The notes under the pieces were generated by a model, which saw only the letters and a program-made list of their open reading frames with translations, did no database searches and was not told the origin of the DNA. Of a stretch of DNA of 64,000 nt, positions 40,993-49,924 are shown piece after piece. The translations under genes and the position numbers were made by a program. Source of the DNA: Merdimonas faecis (GTDB lineage: Bacteria > Bacillota > Clostridia > Lachnospirales > Lachnospiraceae); assembly GCF_001754075.1 (NCBI RefSeq), contig NZ_MIEH01000005.1, positions 1 to 64,000 of the forward strand. The letters are read 5' to 3'. How positions within the stretch are numbered: position 1 is the stretch's first letter; every line of letters starts with the position of its first letter.

Positions 40993-42480
40993 TTATACCT
41001 TTCTCCGTTTCCACCAGCGTACGAAGCCAAACACCAGGATCACTACCGGTATACCAAAGATTACCAGCAGGCTGATCACTCCGGCGTGCTGCATGGTATT
41101 GTAGGTCACCTCCAAGCTCTTAGCCTCGATCGCTACGTTTTCCACATCGTCAAAATTCGCCGAAATGGTATTCATAAACAGATCCAGGTTTTCCAACGTC
41201 GTAAATGAATCCGTGACCTGGGAATTGATCAGGCTGTCTGCCGCCAGGACTGTCAGCCGCCCTTCTTCCAGCTCTTCTTCGCTGTCCTCTGTGTCCTCTG
41301 ACGCATCTGTCTCCTCTGAGCTGTCCTTTTCCTCTTCCTCCGAAGTGTCCGCTGCCGACAGCGTCTGCGTCGCAACAGCGCCCAGGCTGTAGGTGCCCTC
41401 TGTCTGGCTCTCTTCCGTCACCGCATAGCCCTGGTCTGAGGTATCCATAAAGGAAGATACGGTAATCGTATCCGCTTCCGGATCCGTAATCGTCATTCCC
41501 CTCGCATTGATGAGAAGCACCATGTTGGAGGCAAGCCCTTCCGCCATTTCATCATAGGCGCTGATTTCCGGGAAGATATAGTAATAATTGCCCTGATAGT
41601 TCCGTGACATATCTGCGATATATCCATCTGCCGGGGTCATGCCGTAAGCGCTCAGAAGCGCGTCCAGATTTGGCGTATCCTCTGTGCTCTCCGAGGACAG
41701 AGTGATATAAACCTTTCCGCCGCCTGCAATATAGTCTTTCAGAAGCGTCTGCTCATCCTCTGTAATATCCGTGGCAGGAGAGTACATAAACAAAAGGTCG
41801 CAGTCCTCCGGGATCTCCCCTGTCATAAGCAGGTTTAATTCCTCCTGTGTCATGTTATTTTTCTCCAGAAGATCCGTTACCGAAGACGAGAAAGTGGCTT
41901 CTCCGTGGCCCGTGGTGTAATAGATCTTCTTCTGAGAATCCGAGGTCACATAATTGACCGCGCTGGTAAACTGTCCCTCTCCGTCAAACTCCGTGGCCGA
42001 TGAAGAGCCGGTCGTATAATAGGAATACTCATCGGTTACCAGAATGTCTGAAAATGCCACCGTTGTAGACTTTTCGGTATCCTCGCAGGAAATCAGGATC
42101 GTATCTTCGCTGACATCATTTTCCGTAAGCTCCGAGGGATGGAGTACCGGATCCACCCATTCTACGGTAATCTTATCTGACAAAGCCGTATATTTATCCA
42201 GGAATGTCTTGATCATATCATCCGTAGAACTCTTTTCGGCATATACCGTAAAGGTGACCTCCTGATCCAGATCCTTTAAGATCTCCCTGCTGGTGTCAGA
42301 AATCTCATAGATCCGGTTATCGCTGATATCTATGTTCCTGATGTTTTCCGGAAGCTGCCCCGCTATCATATTGATGATAACCGCGATCGCTATGACCAGA
42401 ACGATCAGACCCACACTATAGCTTCCGTTTCTCCAGGTCATACTTGTGCTGCTGAATATATTTTTAATCTTTTCCTTCAT
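40993..42480 (-). CDS. GldG-like ABC transporter auxiliary protein
   Basis: 495 residues. One N-terminal membrane helix (about 22-42), an extracellular GldG/DUF4350-type domain (NIRNIDISDNRIYEIS, WVDPVLHPSEL, YYTTGHGEATF, LLFMYSPATDITEDEQ, GGGKVYITL), a highly acidic Ser/Glu/Asp stretch at about 375-410, and a C-terminal membrane helix (about 468-490) with a basic tail. In Bacteroidetes GldG takes part in an ABC complex with GldA and GldF; here the partner genes lie directly upstream. No gliding genes are visible, so a different task is likely. Confidence 0.87.
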   Translation of the reverse strand: MKEKIKNIFSSTSMTWRNGSYSVGLIVLVIAIAVIINMIAGQLPENIRNIDISDNRIYEISDTSREILKDLDQEVTFTVYAEKSSTDDMIKTFLDKYTALSDKITVEWVDPVLHPSELTENDVSEDTILISCEDTEKSTTVAFSDILVTDEYSYYTTGSSSATEFDGEGQFTSAVNYVTSDSQKKIYYTTGHGEATFSSSVTDLLEKNNMTQEELNLLMTGEIPEDCDLLFMYSPATDITEDEQTLLKDYIAGGGKVYITLSSESTEDTPNLDALLSAYGMTPADGYIADMSRNYQGNYYYIFPEISAYDEMAEGLASNMVLLINARGMTITDPEADTITVSSFMDTSDQGYAVTEESQTEGTYSLGAVATQTLSAADTSEEEEKDSSEETDASEDTEDSEEELEEGRLTVLAADSLINSQVTDSFTTLENLDLFMNTISANFDDVENVAIEAKSLEVTYNTMQHAGVISLLVIFGIPVVILVFGFVRWWKRRKV

Positions 42481-42489
42481 AATGCCCTC

Positions 42490-43356
42490 CTAACTCCAAC
42501 GCCTTTTCTGTATCATCTGAATCGTCAGAAACAGGAAGACCGCGATCATGGACAGATACAGGATGATCCCGCTGATATCCAGGTAACTGCTGTCTGTAAT
42601 AACTGTCATGGGATCTGTCAGCTCCAGCTTTGCCAGGATATTCGGCAGCAGATTCTCAAACAGCTCTGACTTTGCCACATATGCAATGACCGTGCCTGCG
42701 ATCACCACCAGCTCCACTGCCCCGCTTATGATCCAGTTCTTCGTCATCTGCCAGACAAGAAATGCCAGCAAGGACAGGATGACTGCCACTCCGATGGCGT
42801 TGGTTCCTGCTCCGGAAGGGATAAAATCCAGGATTCCGTTCCACAGATACAGCGCCATCAGGACTCCCATGGTACCGATGGCTGCAATGATCGTACTTTC
42901 TGTCAGCGATGAGATAAACATCCCGATGGAAATATATACGCAGCCCATCAGGAAAAACATCAGGATTGACAGATAATCCGTCAGAATATAAGCCGTTCCC
43001 TGGCTTTTGATGATCAGCGGAAAAATCAGATAAATAACGCATGGCACCAAAAGGATCGTCACCATTGCCAGATATTTTCCCAGCACTACCTTAGGAAGGC
43101 TGACCGGAGAGGTAAGGAGCAGCTGATCCGTTTTGTTTTTCCGGTCCTCCGCAAAGCTTCTCATGGTCAGCACAGGCACCGCTATCAAAAGAACAAACAG
43201 AATCCCCGTCAGCACATATGAGAAATAGGGATATCCATAGTTTAGGTTATATGCCATAAAATACACTCCTGCATACGCCACCAGAAATGCAATGAACACA
43301 TATCCGATCATCGTATGGAAATAGGAATTTAATTCTCGTTTATAGATTGCTTTCAC
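42490..43356 (-). CDS. ABC-2 type permease (GldF-like)
   Basis: 288 residues with six membrane segments. Opening KAIYKRELNSYFHTMIGYVF and the RSFAEDRKNKTDQLLLTSPVS block, typical of ABC-2 / GldF permeases, then helices to the C-terminus and a final basic KRRW. It lies between the ATPase (22 nt upstream) and the GldG-like gene (9 nt downstream). Probably forms the membrane channel of this exporter; cargo unknown. Confidence 0.9.
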   Translation of the reverse strand: MKAIYKRELNSYFHTMIGYVFIAFLVAYAGVYFMAYNLNYGYPYFSYVLTGILFVLLIAVPVLTMRSFAEDRKNKTDQLLLTSPVSLPKVVLGKYLAMVTILLVPCVIYLIFPLIIKSQGTAYILTDYLSILMFFLMGCVYISIGMFISSLTESTIIAAIGTMGVLMALYLWNGILDFIPSGAGTNAIGVAVILSLLAFLVWQMTKNWIISGAVELVVIAGTVIAYVAKSELFENLLPNILAKLELTDPMTVITDSSYLDISGIILYLSMIAVFLFLTIQMIQKRRWS

Positions 43357-43378
43357 GTTTGTCTAACCTCCCCTTCTT

Positions 43379-44314
43379 TTATTTCTGCGTCAGTTCCAGG
43401 AATATTTCTTCCAGGGTTGACTTGTTAAGTTTCAATGTCAGAAGGGGCATCTTCTGGTCCGCAAACGCATGGAAGATCCGTTCCCGGATATCTCCCGAAC
43501 CCTTTGCCTCTATCTGGGCACGCACCGTGCCATCCTCCAGCAATGTATATTCCACACGTTTGACCTGGTCGATCCGGTCCAGAACCCTTTCCACTTCCTT
43601 TTGCTCACGGCGGACTTCTATTTCAATATGACCGGTCCCGCTCATGGAATTTTCCAGGTTCTCCGGCGTATCACTGGCTACCAGCTTTCCTCTGGCAATG
43701 ATCAGGATATAGTCGCATACCTCCCGGATCTCCGCCAGGATATGGGAGCTTAAAATGACCGTATGCTCTTTTGCCAGCTTACGGATCAGTTCCCTGATTT
43801 CGATGATCTGCTTGGGATCCAGACCCACGGTGGGCTCATCCAGGATGATGATCTCCGGAAATCCAAGGATTGCCTGCGCAAGCCCGACCCTCTGCTTATA
43901 CCCCTTGGACAGGTTGCTGATCAGCCGGCCCCGGACATCTGAAAGTCTGGTCAGCCTCATAGCTTTTTCAATCTGGATCTCCATATCTTCTTTCGGTATC
44001 TTTTTCAGCTCTGCCGCAAATCTCAGATATTCCATGACTGTCATTTCCAGATAGAGAGGCGGCTGCTCCGGCAGATAGCCGATACACCGCTTTGCCTCCT
44101 CTGGTTCCTTCAGAATATCGTGCCCGTCTATCAGCACCTCCCCCTTTGTGGCGCCCAGATACCCGGTCATGATATTCATGGTCGTGGATTTTCCGGCACC
44201 ATTAGGCCCAAGGAAGCCGTATATCTGCCCTTTTTCTACTGTAAAGCTTAAGTTGTCTACGGCCAGATGCTTCCCGTAACATTTGGTAAGATTCTTCACT
44301 TCTATCAATGCCAT
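43379..44314 (-). CDS. ABC transporter ATP-binding protein (GldA-like)
   Basis: 311 residues. Walker A GPNGAGKST, Q-loop YLPEQPPLY, signature LSKGYKQR, Walker B IIILDEPTVGLDP and H-loop SSHIL are intact. The C-terminal ~90 residues (after about 215) are an added domain common in GldA/CcmA-type ATPases. First gene of the gldA-gldF-gldG-DUF4340 cluster. A palindrome (44340-44359) lies between it and upstream sequence. GGGAGG precedes the ATG. Confidence 0.92.
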   Translation of the reverse strand: MALIEVKNLTKCYGKHLAVDNLSFTVEKGQIYGFLGPNGAGKSTTMNIMTGYLGATKGEVLIDGHDILKEPEEAKRCIGYLPEQPPLYLEMTVMEYLRFAAELKKIPKEDMEIQIEKAMRLTRLSDVRGRLISNLSKGYKQRVGLAQAILGFPEIIILDEPTVGLDPKQIIEIRELIRKLAKEHTVILSSHILAEIREVCDYILIIARGKLVASDTPENLENSMSGTGHIEIEVRREQKEVERVLDRIDQVKRVEYTLLEDGTVRAQIEAKGSGDIRERIFHAFADQKMPLLTLKLNKSTLEEIFLELTQK

Positions 44315-44339
44315 TCCTCCCGCTTTATTATTTTGTTGA

Positions 44340-44359
44340 GCGTCACAGCACTATGACGC
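44340..44359. promoter_or_regulatory. Palindromic element upstream of the Gld-like cluster
   Basis: GCGTCA (44340-44345) and TGACGC (44354-44359) form an inverted repeat, 26 nt before the ATPase start. A candidate operator; the regulator is not identifiable here. Confidence 0.45.
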
Positions 44360-44413
44360 ACCGATGCTAACAATATAAGCGGTAAGTTTGAAATATATGT
44401 GGTAAAAGTATGT

Positions 44414-45553
44414 TCATTTTGTGAAATGGGAGATTCCTCCTGCTAACATCAGCATAATCCCGGGCACCACATATTTTCGCGGATGGTGCCACAGGTCACT
44501 TTCAATCTTCCACCCACGGACGGGGAAGAACCATTCCAGCATCACGGACAGGACTGCGCCAAGGCCGGAAAAGACTGCCGCCATTCCCGCCATCCTGGCG
44601 GTAATTCCGCCGGACCGGATCTGCCAGCTGCAAAGAAAAATCACATCCGCCGCAAAGTTACAGAAAAACAGGAACAGACCATAAGGGATGCAGAACCCTT
44701 TTCCCTGCCCGGGCAGGAACCGAACAGCCCGTTCCAGAGCCGGATCCCCGGACAGCAGGATACAGACAGGCGTATTGAAGGTAAGGATGGCAAAACCCAT
44801 GGGAAGAGCGAATGTGTCTGCCGTCTTCTCGAAAAATACAGGCAGAACCAATGCAAGGCCCCACAGAATCCCTGTATTAGCCAGGTAATTTTTATGTCCC
44901 CGCAAATAACGGACAAAATAGGCAAACATCAGGACGTGCCGGCGGCTTTTTACCGTGCGGCTGCGTTTCCCATCCACAAAATAGAAGGAATAGGCATCCG
45001 CCCTCCACAAAACCAGCAGCAAAAACAGGTAATGGATTGCGAGAATCAAAAAAACGGCCATGTTCTCTCCCCACAGCAGAACCATCACAACCACCACCGC
45101 CCACAGGCTCCCTGCCCACGGATGATTTCTAAACGAAAAGAGAACTGCCGCAAACAGGGCCGCATGAACCGCACACAGAAAGCTTCCCAGAACTTCGGTC
45201 CAGGTCCATGCGTAGACCGCAAAGGCCACCGAAAGAAGCGCCGCCGTTTTCGTCAGGAGCGTATAGCTTCCAAGGGCAGATACATAAGAAAGTACCAATT
45301 TCCGGTTTTCAAAGGGCAGCATATACAGATTCTGCAGATACGAAGCCTGGTCCTTGGAGGACAATGCCTGCCACATGATGCCTGCCGTAAACATACTTAC
45401 CATCAGATACAGGATTCTGACGGAGATCTCTATCTGCATCCCTGCCGTGCGCAGTCCGAAAAAGACAGCCCCCAGGACCAGCAAAGTCCGTATCAGGCGT
45501 TCATAGTTTTTCCCAAATAATTTTTTTGCAAAAGCCTTATATATCATCTTCAT
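44414..45553 (-). CDS. Polytopic membrane protein, probable ABC transporter permease
   Basis: 379 residues with about ten hydrophobic segments. I see no family motif beyond being the partner of the ATPase gene just upstream, whose end it overlaps by 17 nt. Start: GGGAGG (inside the ATPase gene) lies 9 nt before the ATG at 45553; the longer frame to 45601 lacks a ribosome site. It would be the membrane half of this two-component exporter. Arg/Lys-rich loops after segments five and six suggest cytoplasmic exposure. Confidence 0.72.
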   Translation of the reverse strand: MKMIYKAFAKKLFGKNYERLIRTLLVLGAVFFGLRTAGMQIEISVRILYLMVSMFTAGIMWQALSSKDQASYLQNLYMLPFENRKLVLSYVSALGSYTLLTKTAALLSVAFAVYAWTWTEVLGSFLCAVHAALFAAVLFSFRNHPWAGSLWAVVVVMVLLWGENMAVFLILAIHYLFLLLVLWRADAYSFYFVDGKRSRTVKSRRHVLMFAYFVRYLRGHKNYLANTGILWGLALVLPVFFEKTADTFALPMGFAILTFNTPVCILLSGDPALERAVRFLPGQGKGFCIPYGLFLFFCNFAADVIFLCSWQIRSGGITARMAGMAAVFSGLGAVLSVMLEWFFPVRGWKIESDLWHHPRKYVVPGIMLMLAGGISHFTK

Positions 45554-46244
45554 ACCGAAGCGCCTCCCGCATATCCGAAGCGCAGATCCGGCCGCCTTCA
45601 AAGCTTCGCCGGATCTGCCCGTTTTCCAGTACCAGCACCCGGTCTGCAGTCAGTGCAATACTTTCCAGCACATGGGAGGAAAACAGCACTGTCCCATATT
45701 CTCGATACCCGGAAATCTGCCGGTACAGGTACTCTGTACTCTGAAAATCCAGCCCATTCACCGGTTCATCCAGTAAAAGCAGCCTCGGCTTCAGTGCAAA
45801 TGCAGTGATGAGGAAACACTTTTTCCGGTTCCCGGTGGACAGCTCCTTCAGCAGGACATCCTCGTATCTCTCAAACCCAAAGCCTTTTACCAGTTCCCTG
45901 ACGTCAGACAGCTTCTTCCCATAAGCGTGCGAGACATAGGTCAGATATTCCCGGGATGTAAAATACTGAAAGGAATGATCCTCGTCAAATACGGTGTAGC
46001 GGCAAAGTTTAAAACTTTGCTCTCGCATTCTTATCGGGCGGCCCTGGAACCAGACCTCTTCTGCATCAAAACCGGAAAGCAGGCCTGACAGCACTTTTAA
46101 AAATGTGGTCTTTCCGGCTCCGTTCAGGCCGATCAGCCCCACCACCTCATGCTCCAAAAGCTCCAGCGAAAAATCCGACAATACTTTCCTTTCCCTGTCA
46201 TACCAGGCGCTTAAGTTTTTGACAGTTAACAGCGAATCATCCAT
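45537..46244 (-). CDS. ABC transporter ATP-binding protein
   Basis: 235 residues. Walker A GLNGAGKTT, a weaker Q-loop region (TVFDEDHSF), signature LSTGNRKK (degenerate from LSGGQ), Walker B LLLLDEPVNGLD and H-loop SSHVL. Start at 46244 follows GGGAGGGAAG; it is 1 nt behind the stop of the 51-residue membrane protein, so translation is probably coupled. It belongs to a three-gene unit (small membrane protein, ATPase, permease) just downstream of a LytTR two-component system on the same strand. Confidence 0.9.
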   Translation of the reverse strand: MDDSLLTVKNLSAWYDRERKVLSDFSLELLEHEVVGLIGLNGAGKTTFLKVLSGLLSGFDAEEVWFQGRPIRMREQSFKLCRYTVFDEDHSFQYFTSREYLTYVSHAYGKKLSDVRELVKGFGFERYEDVLLKELSTGNRKKCFLITAFALKPRLLLLDEPVNGLDFQSTEYLYRQISGYREYGTVLFSSHVLESIALTADRVLVLENGQIRRSFEGGRICASDMREALRYEDDI

Positions 46245-46245
46245 A

Positions 46246-46401
46246 CTACTTCCCTCCCTGATCATCCTGCTGCTTTTTCCATGTCGTAAAAGCCGAAACC
46301 AAAAACAGGATTGATAGAATAATACAAAGAGGTCCTCCTCCCACGATCGCTGCCCCTGCTAAGATCACTCCAATGATACTTCTGATATAAACGTGACGCA
46401 T
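46246..46401 (-). CDS. 51-residue membrane protein in ABC transporter operon
   Basis: A short gene with a strong start: TAGGAGGTAAGGAAT lies directly before the ATG at 46401. The product opens MRHVYIRSIIGVILAG, continues with a second hydrophobic stretch (about residues 24-40), and ends in a polar Lys/Gln/Asp tail, so it probably forms one or two membrane helices. It ends 1 nt before the ATPase start codon. It could be a small subunit of the exporter, a substrate or a peptide linked to the adjacent two-component system; none is proven. Its frame differs from a longer shadow frame over the same bases. Confidence 0.7.
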   Translation of the reverse strand: MRHVYIRSIIGVILAGAAIVGGGPLCIILSILFLVSAFTTWKKQQDDQGGK

Positions 46402-46448
46402 ATTCCTTACCTCCTAAAATGTTTTCTCTTGATATCTCTATCATAGAC

Positions 46449-46485
46449 AAAAAAAGAGGCCGAAACAGAAATGTCCGTAATCGGC
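46449..46485 (-). terminator. Terminator after the LytTR sensor kinase gene
   Basis: On the minus strand GCCGA..TCGGC encloses ACGGA-CATT-TCTGT and is followed by CTTTTTTT. It separates the kinase/regulator unit from the ABC transporter unit. TATGAT directly after it (46445-46440) may be the -10 of the transporter unit. Confidence 0.7.
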
Positions 46486-46496
46486 AGGTTTTTGAC

Positions 46497-46544
46497 CGCA
46501 AATGGGGACGGGGGATTTTCAGAAATCCCCCGTCCCCATTTGCG
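46497..46544. repeat. 48-bp perfect palindromic repeat element, copy 1
   Basis: Two 22-bp arms, CGCAAATGGGGACGGGGGATTT and its exact reverse complement, around TCAG. It lies 2 nt after the sensor kinase stop. The outer 13 bases of each arm recur at 58907-58953 with a different interior, so this is an interspersed palindromic family. Confidence 0.88.
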
Positions 46545-46546
46545 TT

Positions 46547-47851
46547 TTATTCTCCTGCTCTATCATAGGACAGCGTCGCCACTGTCCGGAATACCCCGTC
46601 CGCATAAGAAGTCTTCAGCGTCCCATCGTACTTTTCTGTCGCGGCACGGGCGCTTTTTAAGCCCCATCCGTGCAGCCCTTCTTCTGTTTTTGTCGTCTTC
46701 AGTTCCTTGTCCTTTAAAACCACAGATCCCGCAAAGCTATTCTCTATCTTGATGACCAGCATGTGCTGGATCCGGCGAATCGTAAGGTTTACAAACCGCT
46801 CTTTTTCCTCCGGTACTCTTGCCGCAGCTTCCAGTGCATTATCCAGCAGGTTCCCTAAGATGGCGCAAAGATCTGCCCCCGCTATATTCATATGCCGGGG
46901 AAATTCCACCTGTACCCGGTATGCGATTCCCTTGTCTTCTGCCTCGGCTGCTTTGCTGTTGATCAGGTAATCTACGGTTTCATCCCCTGTCCACACTGTA
47001 TCCGCCAGCTCTGTCACCGGCGCTTTCAGTTCATCCAGATACCCGAGCGCTTCTTCTGTCTTCCCGTGGGTGAGAAGCTGGCGCAGGACTCCGATATGAT
47101 TATGGAAGTCGTGAAACAGCTTTGCATTGACGGCATAAGCCTGATTCAGAGTATGATATTCCCGCTCCAGAAGTTCGGCCTGCTCTGTTTTCAGACGTGA
47201 AAGCTCTCTTTCTATCTGATTCTGCCGGTTCATATGGAACACCAGGACAGCCGTCAGGAGAATGACCGACAGAAAGGTCCACATGTCCAGTGTAGCGTCC
47301 GGTATCTCAAGCACCGTTTGCTCTGACAGAGTAATGATAGCAAGAAACCCTGCAAGGACGATCCCTCCCGCCATACGAAGCCCTTCTTTTTCTTTCGGAT
47401 CCCCATACCTTCTGGAGCAAAGACACAGAACGATCAAAAGCCCGTTCAGAATCCAGACTGCCGCCTGTCCGGTCCCCGTCCCCACATCCAGAAATGCCGG
47501 CGAGCCAAACCAGATTCCAAGCCCGGCTCCCAAAAGGAACTGCCAGAATGAAACTCCGATCTCATAAAAGATTCCGATAAACAGCCCCATTCTCACATCC
47601 AGGCAGCCAAAGCGGACTCCGCAGAACACGATCCAGGCTGTCTCCAGCGCCAGACGATAAACTCCGGGCAATCCCGGGAGCGCTGTCAGCACGGAAAGGA
47701 CTGCCGTTCCCACAATAACCGCCGCAAAGATCCATGCCGCTGTCCTTTCCTGCTTTTTACCGGCCGCCGCTCTGTGCATAATCAGAAAGCACACCAGTAC
47801 CCGGACGGCTGCAGACGCCGTATCCGAACACAGTATCAGCCATTCCATCAT
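46547..47851 (-). CDS. LytTR-associated sensor histidine kinase (GHKL type)
   Basis: 434 residues. Six or seven membrane segments in the first ~205 residues form an AgrC-like sensor. Then a dimerisation helix with phospho-accepting His247 in LFHDFHNHIGVL, and a GHKL ATPase domain with NLLDNALEAA, IENSF and HGWGLKSARAA. This class often senses peptides. Its start overlaps the regulator's stop by 4 nt (ATGA), so the two are translated together. Confidence 0.9.
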   Translation of the reverse strand: MMEWLILCSDTASAAVRVLVCFLIMHRAAAGKKQERTAAWIFAAVIVGTAVLSVLTALPGLPGVYRLALETAWIVFCGVRFGCLDVRMGLFIGIFYEIGVSFWQFLLGAGLGIWFGSPAFLDVGTGTGQAAVWILNGLLIVLCLCSRRYGDPKEKEGLRMAGGIVLAGFLAIITLSEQTVLEIPDATLDMWTFLSVILLTAVLVFHMNRQNQIERELSRLKTEQAELLEREYHTLNQAYAVNAKLFHDFHNHIGVLRQLLTHGKTEEALGYLDELKAPVTELADTVWTGDETVDYLINSKAAEAEDKGIAYRVQVEFPRHMNIAGADLCAILGNLLDNALEAAARVPEEKERFVNLTIRRIQHMLVIKIENSFAGSVVLKDKELKTTKTEEGLHGWGLKSARAATEKYDGTLKTSYADGVFRTVATLSYDRAGE

Positions 47852-48567
47852 ATATGCCTCCCCCAGTAATCATTGATCTCTTCTTTTACTTCCTGCAGAT
47901 GAGAACGGCTGACCGGAAGACTTTCTCCATTTTTCAGGACAGCCATCCCGTGCCGGATCTGCATAATGTGTATCATGTTGACAATGCAGCCCCGGTCGAT
48001 ATAGATAAATTCTTCCGCATTCAGCTCCTCATAAACCTTCTGCAGGCTTTTGCGGACTTTCGATACGCCTCTTGCCGTGGTCATACTTGCATTTTTCCCA
48101 TCCCGCTCAATATAGTAGATCTCTTTATACGGAATCTTTTCCAGACGGCTGCTGGTCCTTATCGTATAGGTCTTTCCCTCTTCCAGCATGATAAGCTTCA
48201 CCGCGTCCCGGACGGCTGCCGCAAGCCGCTTCTCTATCTCCGCTTTGGGAACATACCGGAAGACAGACAGCTCAAATGCATCTATGGCATACTCGATATG
48301 GGATGTAATAAAAATGATCTTCACATCCGGAAGACAGGGCCGGATCTTCTCAGCCAGCTCCATGCCGCTGCTTCCCGGCATCTCGATATCCAGCAGGATC
48401 AAGTCAAAGAAAAAATGATCCTCTGTGATGTCATAGAGCAGATTTTCGCTGGCGGTGTAAGACAGCGTCTCTCCGGCACATCCGCACTCTCTTAAGCACT
48501 GCTCGGCTATACTTTTGTGCCTGACTACCGCCTCTTTATCATCGTCACAGACTGCAATGCGCAGCAT
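47848..48567 (-). CDS. LytTR-family response regulator
   Basis: 239 residues. Receiver domain with acidic pocket Asp8-Asp9, phospho-acceptor Asp60 in LILLDIEMPG and conserved Lys. The C-terminal LytTR DNA-binding domain (about 135-239) has YIERDGKNASMTT and EFIYIDRGCIVNM. Such regulators bind direct repeats before target promoters. Start at 48567 follows GGAGGTGAAAG; in-frame sequence to 48708 is not coding by that criterion. Confidence 0.92.
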   Translation of the reverse strand: MLRIAVCDDDKEAVVRHKSIAEQCLRECGCAGETLSYTASENLLYDITEDHFFFDLILLDIEMPGSSGMELAEKIRPCLPDVKIIFITSHIEYAIDAFELSVFRYVPKAEIEKRLAAAVRDAVKLIMLEEGKTYTIRTSSRLEKIPYKEIYYIERDGKNASMTTARGVSKVRKSLQKVYEELNAEEFIYIDRGCIVNMIHIMQIRHGMAVLKNGESLPVSRSHLQEVKEEINDYWGRHI

Positions 48568-48667
48568 CCTTTCACCTCCGCTCCTGCATGTAAAAGCTAT
48601 TCTTTTTCTATCATACCACCATCCGATGCAAATGAACAAATGATTTTCCTCTGCTGATCCGCCAGGA

Positions 48668-48696
48668 TTGCTAAGTCTCCGAAAATCAGATAAAAT
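48668..48696 (+). promoter_or_regulatory. Promoter of the dipeptide epimerase gene
   Basis: TTGCTA (48668-48673), 17-nt spacer, TAAAAT (48691-48696), 65 nt before the start codon. Confidence 0.6.
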
Positions 48697-48761
48697 AGAA
48701 CTTATCAAATATTCGATCCTTCACGATCCTAGCATTTTAAGACAGTACAAAGGAGGAACTT

Positions 48762-49838
48762 ATGAAAATCACAGACGTAAAAATGGAAAAATTTTCGATC
48801 GAACTGTCAGAACCATTCAATGTGGCCTTCGCCCAGATTACGCACACCGTCAGCATCATCGTCAAGATCGAGACAGATGAAGGCTATGTGGGCTATGGAG
48901 AAGCGGCGCCCTTCGCACCTGTAACCGGTGAGACGGTAGACGGCTGCCTGGAGATCCTCTCCCTTTTCCGCCAGGGACTGATCGGCATGAATCCTCTGGA
49001 TATCGAAAAAGCTCATGCGATGATGGACGGCCTGGCCCATGGAAACGGCTCCGCAAAATGCGCCGTTGATATCGCTCTTTACGATCTAAAGGGCAAGGTG
49101 ATGGGACAGCCCTTATACCGGGTACTGGGCGGATACGACAATGTTGTCCAGAATGATATCACGGTTGTCATCAACCCTCCGGAGAAAATGGCAGAGCAAG
49201 CTGTCCACTTTGTTAAAGATTTAGGCTACCACATCCTGAAGATTAAGACCGGGATCTGTCCGGAAGAGGATCTGCGGGCCATATCTCTGATCCGTGAAGC
49301 CGTCGGCCCGGATATCCGCCTGAGAGTGGATGCCAATCAGGGATACAATTACAGCCAGGCCATTGCCATGCTGACCGAGATGAAAAAGTACGGCGTCGAA
49401 GCCATCGAACAATGCCTGCCCGACTGGGATCTGGATGGAGCCGCAAGGCTTCGCAGACAGGGCAGCGGGATCCAGCTCATGCTGGACGAGTCCGTACATA
49501 CCATCCGGGACGCCGCCAAGATCTGTAAAGCAGAGGCCGCAGACATTATGAACCTGAAGCTGATGAAATGCGGCGGCCTGTACAGAGGCGCCCAGATCAA
49601 TGCCATCGGAGAAAGCTTTGGTGTCCCCTGTATGGTAGGCTGCATGATCGAAACAAAGATTTCCATCACCGCCGGATTAAGCCTGGTAGCCGCAAAGAAG
49701 AACATCACCGAGGCAGACTGTGACACCTTCCTGTTCTACAAGGACGGAGATACAGGCATGCCAGGCGGATTTGAAATCGAAGGCGACCAGTTCCGGCTGC
49801 TGGATAAGCCGGGCCTGGGACTCGATATCTCCTTCTGA
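48762..49838 (+). CDS. Dipeptide epimerase (enolase superfamily, MLE subgroup)
   Basis: 358 residues. Enolase-superfamily enzyme of the muconate-lactonising subgroup. Catalytic Lys160-x-Lys162 in LKIKTG and Lys266 in NLKLMK; metal ligands Asp190, Glu216 and Asp242 (RVDANQGY, IEQCLP, LDES). A DTFLFYKDGDTG segment near the C-terminus resembles the dipeptide-binding DxD of L-Ala-D/L-Glu epimerases, which salvage murein peptides; other dipeptides or lactones are possible. AAAGGAGG precedes the ATG. Confidence 0.88.
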   Translation: MKITDVKMEKFSIELSEPFNVAFAQITHTVSIIVKIETDEGYVGYGEAAPFAPVTGETVDGCLEILSLFRQGLIGMNPLDIEKAHAMMDGLAHGNGSAKCAVDIALYDLKGKVMGQPLYRVLGGYDNVVQNDITVVINPPEKMAEQAVHFVKDLGYHILKIKTGICPEEDLRAISLIREAVGPDIRLRVDANQGYNYSQAIAMLTEMKKYGVEAIEQCLPDWDLDGAARLRRQGSGIQLMLDESVHTIRDAAKICKAEAADIMNLKLMKCGGLYRGAQINAIGESFGVPCMVGCMIETKISITAGLSLVAAKKNITEADCDTFLFYKDGDTGMPGGFEIEGDQFRLLDKPGLGLDISF

Positions 49839-49847
49839 TCGTGACAA

Positions 49848-49900
49848 AAAAAGGAAGAACGGACATCCCCGCGCCGGATGATCCAGTTCTTCCTTTCTTT
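49848..49900 (+). terminator. Terminator of the dipeptide epimerase gene
   Basis: AAAGGAAGAAC pairs with GTTCTTCCTTT around an inner GATCATCCGG-like stem, followed by CTTTT. It may also serve the convergent acetyltransferase. Confidence 0.75.
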
Positions 49901-49924
49901 TAAGCATGATATTTTATTTCGCCA

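Noticed and set aside
44483-45520. 345-codon plus-strand open frame
   Set aside because: Opposite the membrane protein gene; Gln/His/Pro-rich product typical of an antisense frame.
46262-46501. 79-codon minus-strand frame overlapping the 51-residue membrane protein
   Set aside because: The frame with the AGGAGG site directly before its ATG is the other one (46246-46401); this frame has no comparable signal.
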